A stretch of DNA of 64,000 bases, from the NCBI RefSeq assembly GCF_900119155.1, contig NZ_FPIR01000001.1, positions 186,001 to 250,000 on the forward strand, written 5' to 3'. A program made the translations under genes and the position numbers. The notes under the pieces are model-generated. The model made no database searches. It had not been told where the DNA came from and was given only the letters and a program-made list of their open reading frames with translations. Below are positions 59,805 to 64,000 of the stretch, in pieces. Source of the DNA: Ruminococcus sp. YE71 (GTDB lineage: Bacteria; Bacillota; Clostridia; Oscillospirales; Ruminococcaceae). The stretch's first letter is position 1, and each line of letters begins with the position of its first letter.

Positions 59805-61490
59805 ATGAAAGACAAACAGAAAACGAAGAAGAAAGGCAGGAAGCTGCCTTGGGTCATCGGCGGAGTTGTCATTCTTGCGGGCGGCGGTATCGCAGTCAGC
59901 AAGATGGTTTCGGGTGCGAAAACTGCCGCTCTTGAAGCTATGACTGGCACACAGACCGCCGTAGTCGAGAAGCGCGACCTGAAAGACACCGTCGCGGTCT
60001 CGGGCATCGTCAAGAGCAAGAACACCTCGAACCTGACCAGCGACGTGGTCGGCAACGAATTCAGCGAGATCAAAGTCGAGGTCGGCGACAAGGTGAAGAA
60101 GGGCGACATCATCGCCGTTCTCAACTCCGAAGAACTGCAAAAGAACCTCGAAGCCGCTCAGAAGAGCCTTGAAAACACCAAGACAAAGAACGAGATCGAG
60201 CTTGAAAACGCCGAGGAGGGCTACGAGTCCGCGGTCAGCAGCAAGAGCACCGTTTCGGGCAGGACTGCACGCTCGGTGGACGAGGCTCAGGAGGTCTACA
60301 ACGAGGCTGTCACCAAGGATAATCAGGTGTACAACAAGTACCTCGCGGCTTACAATCAGCGCGTTGCCTGCGCTGCCGCTGTGGATTCGATGAGCACGAT
60401 GGTCAGCGACGCTTCCGCCGCAGTAAAGACCCTCACAGCCGAGTCGGACGCCGCAAATACTGCGCTCAAGACCGCCAAGGACGCTTACGATCAACTCATA
60501 GCCGACGGCAAGCCCGAGGATTCGGAAGAGGTCACCGCGGCTAAGACCGCCTACGACAACGCTTCCGCTGAGGCTGCGAAGGCGGCGGCTTCTCTCAAAG
60601 AGGCTAAGGATTCCTATACCGAGGTTTCGGCTGAATACAAGGAGCTGAACGATTCGCTCGCCGAGGCTTACACTTCCGAGCTGGAGCTCCAGTCTCAGCT
60701 CGAACTTGCCAACGCCGAGGTCAAGGCGGCAGCTTCCGCGCTCGTTGCGGCGAAGGAAGGCAAGAGCGACAGCGACAAGGAGCTCGACCACGCCGTAAAG
60801 AGCGGCGAGGATAACCTCACCACCACCAAGATAATGATAGATGAGAGCCTGACTGTCCCCCAGAGCGAGATAGACAAGCTCACCGACAGCATCGCACAGT
60901 GCGTCATCATCGCGGATATGGACGGCGTTGTCACAGAACTGAACTACAAGGCGGGTCAGAAGTACGACGGCGGCACTATCGCGGTCATTCAGGATGACAC
61001 CGAGTTCAAGGTGACTTCCTCGGTCGATCAGTACGACATCAACCGCCTTACCAAAGACCTCAGCACCGATATCACCGTTAATGCGGTCAGCAAGGACAGC
61101 TTCGACGGCAAGCTCAGCTTCATCGCGCCGACTCCCGAGGTGCATTACGACGCGACCTCGAACACGCAGACTTCTTCAACCGACTACGATATCGAAGTCA
61201 CCTTCGATGAGCCTGTCGATGGTCTGCGCATCGGCATGAGCGCAAAACTGGTCATCAATATCGAAGTCAGAAAGGACGTGCTCTCCGTGCCTTCCGCCTG
61301 CGTCACAAAGACTGCCGACGGTCACTGCTCCGTAGAGGTGCAGAAGGATGACGGCACCACCGAAAAGATCGACGTTCAGACGGGTATGGAGAACAGCTAC
61401 TACATAGAGATAATCTCCGATAAGATAAAAGAGGGCATGACTGTTGTTCTTCCCACTGCCGACAGCGGTGACGATGATATGTTCTACTGA
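59805..61490 (+). CDS. HlyD/MacA-type efflux adaptor protein
   Basis: Periplasmic-adaptor-type protein of a tripartite-like ABC system; in a Gram-positive it would extend from the membrane into the wall. The 561-residue protein has an N-terminal anchor (LPWVIGGVVILAGGGIAVSK near residue 11), a biotinyl-lipoyl half (VEVGDKVKKGDIIAVLNSEEL near 83, split across the hairpin), a long alanine-rich coiled-coil hairpin from about 105 to 345, the second lipoyl half (MDGVVTELNYKAGQKYDGG near 370), and beta-barrel/MP domains to the end. The hairpin is much longer than in typical MacA. First gene of the adaptor-ATPase-permease operon; GGAGG precedes the ATG. Confidence 0.9.
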   Translation: MKDKQKTKKKGRKLPWVIGGVVILAGGGIAVSKMVSGAKTAALEAMTGTQTAVVEKRDLKDTVAVSGIVKSKNTSNLTSDVVGNEFSEIKVEVGDKVKKGDIIAVLNSEELQKNLEAAQKSLENTKTKNEIELENAEEGYESAVSSKSTVSGRTARSVDEAQEVYNEAVTKDNQVYNKYLAAYNQRVACAAAVDSMSTMVSDASAAVKTLTAESDAANTALKTAKDAYDQLIADGKPEDSEEVTAAKTAYDNASAEAAKAAASLKEAKDSYTEVSAEYKELNDSLAEAYTSELELQSQLELANAEVKAAASALVAAKEGKSDSDKELDHAVKSGEDNLTTTKIMIDESLTVPQSEIDKLTDSIAQCVIIADMDGVVTELNYKAGQKYDGGTIAVIQDDTEFKVTSSVDQYDINRLTKDLSTDITVNAVSKDSFDGKLSFIAPTPEVHYDATSNTQTSSTDYDIEVTFDEPVDGLRIGMSAKLVINIEVRKDVLSVPSACVTKTADGHCSVEVQKDDGTTEKIDVQTGMENSYYIEIISDKIKEGMTVVLPTADSGDDDMFY

Positions 61491-61503
61491 TGAGGTACGC
61501 GGC

Positions 61504-62235
61504 ATGAATGAGACAGTTATCGACCTCAAAGGTATTTACAAGAGATTCTATGAGGGTGAGCCCAACGAGCTGGAGATACTTCACGGTATCGACCTCGAAG
61601 TGAAAAAGGGCGAGTTCATCTCGATAGTCGGAGCTTCGGGCTCGGGCAAATCGACACTCATGAACATAATCGGCGCACTCGACCGACCCTCGGAAGGAAG
61701 CTACATCCTCGGCGGCACCGACGTGTGTCAGGCTGACGACAGCGAGCTTTCACACATCCGCAACAAGGAGATAGGCTTCGTTTTCCAGACCTATAACCTC
61801 ATCCCGAGAAATACGGCGCTCAAAAACGTCGAGCTCCCGATGATGTACGCAAGGCACAAACCATCGGAGCGCAGAAAAAAAGCCAGGGAACTGCTCGAAC
61901 TGGTGGGTATGGGCGACAGAATGTCCCATACACCCGACAGACTTTCGGGCGGTCAGAAACAGAGAGTTGCCATCGCGAGAGCCCTCGCAAACGACCCGTC
62001 GATAATACTTGCCGACGAGCCGACAGGTGCGCTGGACTCGAAAACGGGCAGACTCATCATGGACCTGTTCCATGATCTTCATGAGAAAAAAGGCATCACA
62101 ATCGTGCTCATCACCCACTCTCCCGAGCTGGCGAATGAGACCGAGAGAGTGCTGACGCTCATGGACGGCAATATAATATCGGAAGCGAGGGGGGCTACGT
62201 ATGATCTTAGACAGCATACTGTTGGCGTTCAGTGA
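61504..62235 (+). CDS. ABC transporter ATP-binding protein, MacB/LolD type
   Basis: A 243-residue ATPase: Walker A GASGSGKST at 43-51, Q-loop FVFQTYNLIPRNTALKNVEL near 97, signature RLSGGQKQRVAIARALAN near 147, Walker B IILADEPTGALDSKTG near 170, H-loop ITHSPELAN near 205. These are the hallmarks of the MacB/FtsE/LolD mechanotransmission subfamily. ATG at 61504 follows GAGGT by seven bases, 13 nt after the adaptor gene. Overlaps the permease by 35 nt. Confidence 0.94.
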   Translation: MNETVIDLKGIYKRFYEGEPNELEILHGIDLEVKKGEFISIVGASGSGKSTLMNIIGALDRPSEGSYILGGTDVCQADDSELSHIRNKEIGFVFQTYNLIPRNTALKNVELPMMYARHKPSERRKKARELLELVGMGDRMSHTPDRLSGGQKQRVAIARALANDPSIILADEPTGALDSKTGRLIMDLFHDLHEKKGITIVLITHSPELANETERVLTLMDGNIISEARGATYDLRQHTVGVQ

Positions 62236-63484
62236 GCTCAAAGCCAACAAAATGCGCTCCTTCCTCACGATGCTGGGTATCGTTATCGGTATCTCGGCAG
62301 TTATCGCGATAATGACCGTCGGCGACGCTCTCAGAAGCTCGACAATGGACACGCTCGGAGGACTGGGCGCAACAAAGATATATTACTACGTCATACAGAA
62401 GGATCAGAACGACCCGTATGACGACAACAACCGACAGAACGACATTCGTCCCATGCGTTCGACGGATATGTTCAACGACGAGATCTTCCGCGATCTTGAA
62501 GATCATTTCGGCGACAGAGTGAAGGGCATCTCGCTGATGATGGCGCAGAGCACCCTCAACTACAAGGACGACAAGAGGATAGTCCTCTACGCCTGCAATC
62601 AGTGCGGTTTCGAGGAATCGCTCAGTGAGGGCACGATGGAGTTCACCCACGGCAGGCACATCAGTAAGAGCGAGTTTGAAAGCGGTGCGAAGGTAATAAT
62701 GATCTCTGACGAGACTGCGACGGCGTACTACGGAAGTCCCGAAGCCGCCATCGGCAAGCCCTTTGAGGGCATCGACTCGCTGACGAACAAGTACGACAAC
62801 TTCACGGTGGTAGGCACCTACAAGAAGAAGTCGAACGGTGCTCTGATGGACATGATGGTATATGTCCCGACGCAGATCTCGCTTATTCCGCTGAATTCGT
62901 TGCAGTCGATACGTCTGGGCGAACCGCTTGAGATGTCGGAGTTCACGGCAATTGCGAAGAATGCGGACGAAGTCGAAGAGATCTCGAAGGAGATGGAGGA
63001 CTATCTGAACAACGTCTACTTCTCGAAGAACGACACATACAAGGTCTATGCGGAGACGATGACCTCGACGCTGGATCAGATCAACAACATCACGAACATG
63101 ATAACGCTTGCGATCTCGGCAATTGCGGCGATTTCGCTTTTAGTCGGCGGCATTGGTGTCATGAACATCATGGTCGTTTCAATCACGGAGCGCACGCGAG
63201 AAATAGGCACGAGAAAAGCGCTTGGAGCGACGAACAAGGACATTCGTATGCAATTCCTCATTGAAGCGGTGGTGCTTTGTCTGGTCGGCAGTGCGATAGG
63301 CATATTGTTCGGATTATTGGGTGGTATGGCGATATCGAATGTGATCGGATTCAAGGGTCACGCGTCGTTCAGTGCGATAGCGGGAAGTGTAATATTCTCA
63401 ATGGCGTTTGGTGTATTCTTCGGATATTATCCTGCGAACAAAGCGGCAAAGATGAACCCCATCGACGCACTGCGTTACGAATAA
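62201..63484 (+). CDS. ABC transporter permease, MacB/FtsX type
   Basis: A 427-residue permease with the MacB layout: one N-terminal helix preceded by ELKANKMRSFLTMLGIVIGI, a large extracytoplasmic domain (about 45-290), and three C-terminal helices with the family block IGVMNIMVVSITERTREIGT near 321 and RKALGATNKDIRMQFLIEA. Together with the adaptor and ATPase it should form a mechanotransmission complex exporting peptides, antibiotics or other amphiphiles; no outer-membrane partner is needed in a monoderm. The ATG follows GAGGGGGG. The last gene before a terminator. Confidence 0.93.
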   Translation: MILDSILLAFSELKANKMRSFLTMLGIVIGISAVIAIMTVGDALRSSTMDTLGGLGATKIYYYVIQKDQNDPYDDNNRQNDIRPMRSTDMFNDEIFRDLEDHFGDRVKGISLMMAQSTLNYKDDKRIVLYACNQCGFEESLSEGTMEFTHGRHISKSEFESGAKVIMISDETATAYYGSPEAAIGKPFEGIDSLTNKYDNFTVVGTYKKKSNGALMDMMVYVPTQISLIPLNSLQSIRLGEPLEMSEFTAIAKNADEVEEISKEMEDYLNNVYFSKNDTYKVYAETMTSTLDQINNITNMITLAISAIAAISLLVGGIGVMNIMVVSITERTREIGTRKALGATNKDIRMQFLIEAVVLCLVGSAIGILFGLLGGMAISNVIGFKGHASFSAIAGSVIFSMAFGVFFGYYPANKAAKMNPIDALRYE

Positions 63485-63492
63485 AAAAAACG

Positions 63493-63527
63493 ATCCCCTT
63501 TCCGAATCAGGAGAGGGGATTTTTTTA
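63493..63527 (+). terminator. Intrinsic terminator of the efflux operon
   Basis: ATCCCCTTTCC pairs with GGAGAGGGGAT (63493-63520) around a 6-nt loop, followed by TTTTTT. Confidence 0.92.
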
Positions 63528-63554
63528 TAAAAACGCGAACCCGCTTCTTTTGCT

Positions 63555-63584
63555 AAAAAAAGGACGCTTCTTTTTGAAGCGTCC
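63555..63584 (-). terminator. Intrinsic terminator of pilT
   Basis: GGACGCTTC/GAAGCGTCC (63562-63570 and 63576-63584) with a 5-nt loop; on the minus strand followed by TTTTTTT. Ten bases after the pilT stop codon. Confidence 0.9.
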
Positions 63585-63593
63585 GTAATTTTT

Positions 63594-64000
63594 TTAGATC
63601 TGTCCCTTGCCGGAATTGATGAATCTCTGAAGGTCGCCGGGGTTCGCACACTTCTCAAGTGCAACCTCACGCGAGATCTTTCTGTCGTTAACGAGCTTAG
63701 CAAGCTCCTGGTCAAGGGTCTGCATTCCGTCCTTCTTACCTGTCTGCATAGCAGAGTTGATAAGATGTACCTTGTCGTCACGGATCATAGCCTTGATAGG
63801 ATCGGTAGCATTCAGGATCTCACAGCAAGCAACTCGGCTCGTGCCGTCAAGTGTACGGCAAAGTGTCTGTGTACAAATACCAACCAGAACGGTAGCAAGC
63901 TGGGTTCTGATCTGGTGCTGCTGGTGAGCAGGGAATACGTCGATGATACGGTCAACGGTCGAAGGCGCCGAAGTGGTATGCAGGGTACTCATAACAAGAT
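63594..64000 (-). CDS. pilT: Twitching motility ATPase PilT (3' part only)
   Basis: C-terminal about 135 residues of a PilT-type secretion ATPase that retracts type IV pili. LVMSTLHTTSAPSTVDRIID (a conserved His-box line) begins at the right edge, followed by FPAHQQHQIRTQLATVLVGI, SRVACCEILNATDPIKAMIR and a C-terminal AMQTGKKDGMQTLDQELAKL; these are the usual PilT C-terminal blocks. The reading frame continues beyond the window, so the start is not seen; the first ATG in view is internal. Confidence 0.93.
   Translation of the reverse strand, partial: LVMSTLHTTSAPSTVDRIIDVFPAHQQHQIRTQLATVLVGICTQTLCRTLDGTSRVACCEILNATDPIKAMIRDDKVHLINSAMQTGKKDGMQTLDQELAKLVNDRKISREVALEKCANPGDLQRFINSGKGQI

Overview
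The window is a gene-dense chromosomal stretch (GC-rich, roughly mid-50s percent by eye) from an anaerobic Gram-positive fibre degrader, most likely a Ruminococcus-like member of the Oscillospiraceae/Ruminococcaceae. The reasons are a pyruvate:ferredoxin oxidoreductase, a Na+/H+-pumping Rnf complex, strong SD sequences and consensus sigma-A promoters, a CIRCE-controlled hrcA-grpE-dnaK-dnaJ operon, teichoic-acid type polymer genes, and secreted plant-polysaccharide enzymes (GH16 lichenase with a ricin-type CBM, GH26 mannanase with a cell-wall anchor, CE2-type esterase, xylulokinase). The genus assignment is inference; no rRNA or tRNA gene is present.

Layout. 1-20,949 is almost all on the minus strand: start of the S10 ribosomal operon (rpsJ-rplC) with a leader holding a candidate attenuator; nifJ; thiE; a thiamine salvage run (unknown gene, thiW, thiM) followed by two small genes; a lipoprotein; an asnB-like/GNAT/CE2 esterase/proA run; rnfCDGEA without rnfB; and a GH16 glucanase. 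21,179-26,223 (plus): cca, a VanZ-family gene, and two tandem paralogous sugar-binding lipoproteins with no transporter beside them. 26,615-34,298 (minus): a seven-gene operon from one consensus promoter that reads as synthesis and transfer of a CDP-activated polyol phosphate (epimerase, GatD-like dehydrogenase, TarI-like cytidylyltransferase, two TagF-like transferases, a pyruvyltransferase-like protein and a small lipoprotein). 34,533-36,323: an XRE regulator and an OGG1-type glycosylase, convergent. 36,837-63,484 (plus): xylB, a secreted LRR/transglutaminase-like protein, a small protein with a WYL regulator and a mini signal peptidase, purB, assorted small genes, the heat-shock operon (with a lipoprotein gene inserted between grpE and dnaK), GH26 mannanase, trmK-nif3, a membrane spermidine-synthase-like protein, RNase Z, and a MacA/MacB-type efflux system. 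The right edge is the 3' part of a pilT gene.

The most unusual structure is non-coding. Intergenic gaps carry three interspersed repeat families. Family A forms long imperfect palindromes (about 210-305 bp) whose arms share GGGGGAAACCTTTCT, CTTTTAATATT-like and GGCAAGGGGTAT-like blocks; one complete copy sits between a consensus promoter and xylB, so it would be transcribed as the xylB leader. Several family A copies contain a 19-20-bp unit (CGTGCGAAGCTAAGGCGGA and relatives) present in one to five copies, direct and inverted, always at equivalent places in the host element. Family B is a 122-124-bp element in two copies; family C is a stem-loop with two copies around the spermidine-synthase-like gene. 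No ORF in these repeats could encode a transposase, so they look like non-autonomous elements.

Functional themes: glycan breakdown at the cell surface feeding xylB and the pentose pathway, pyruvate oxidation through ferredoxin to Rnf, and an envelope polymer pathway drawing on pentose phosphates. Two energy or nitrogen oddities deserve attention: an Rnf operon that ends at a terminator right after rnfA, and an asparagine-synthetase homologue whose promoter and start codon exclude the catalytic N-terminal cysteine.
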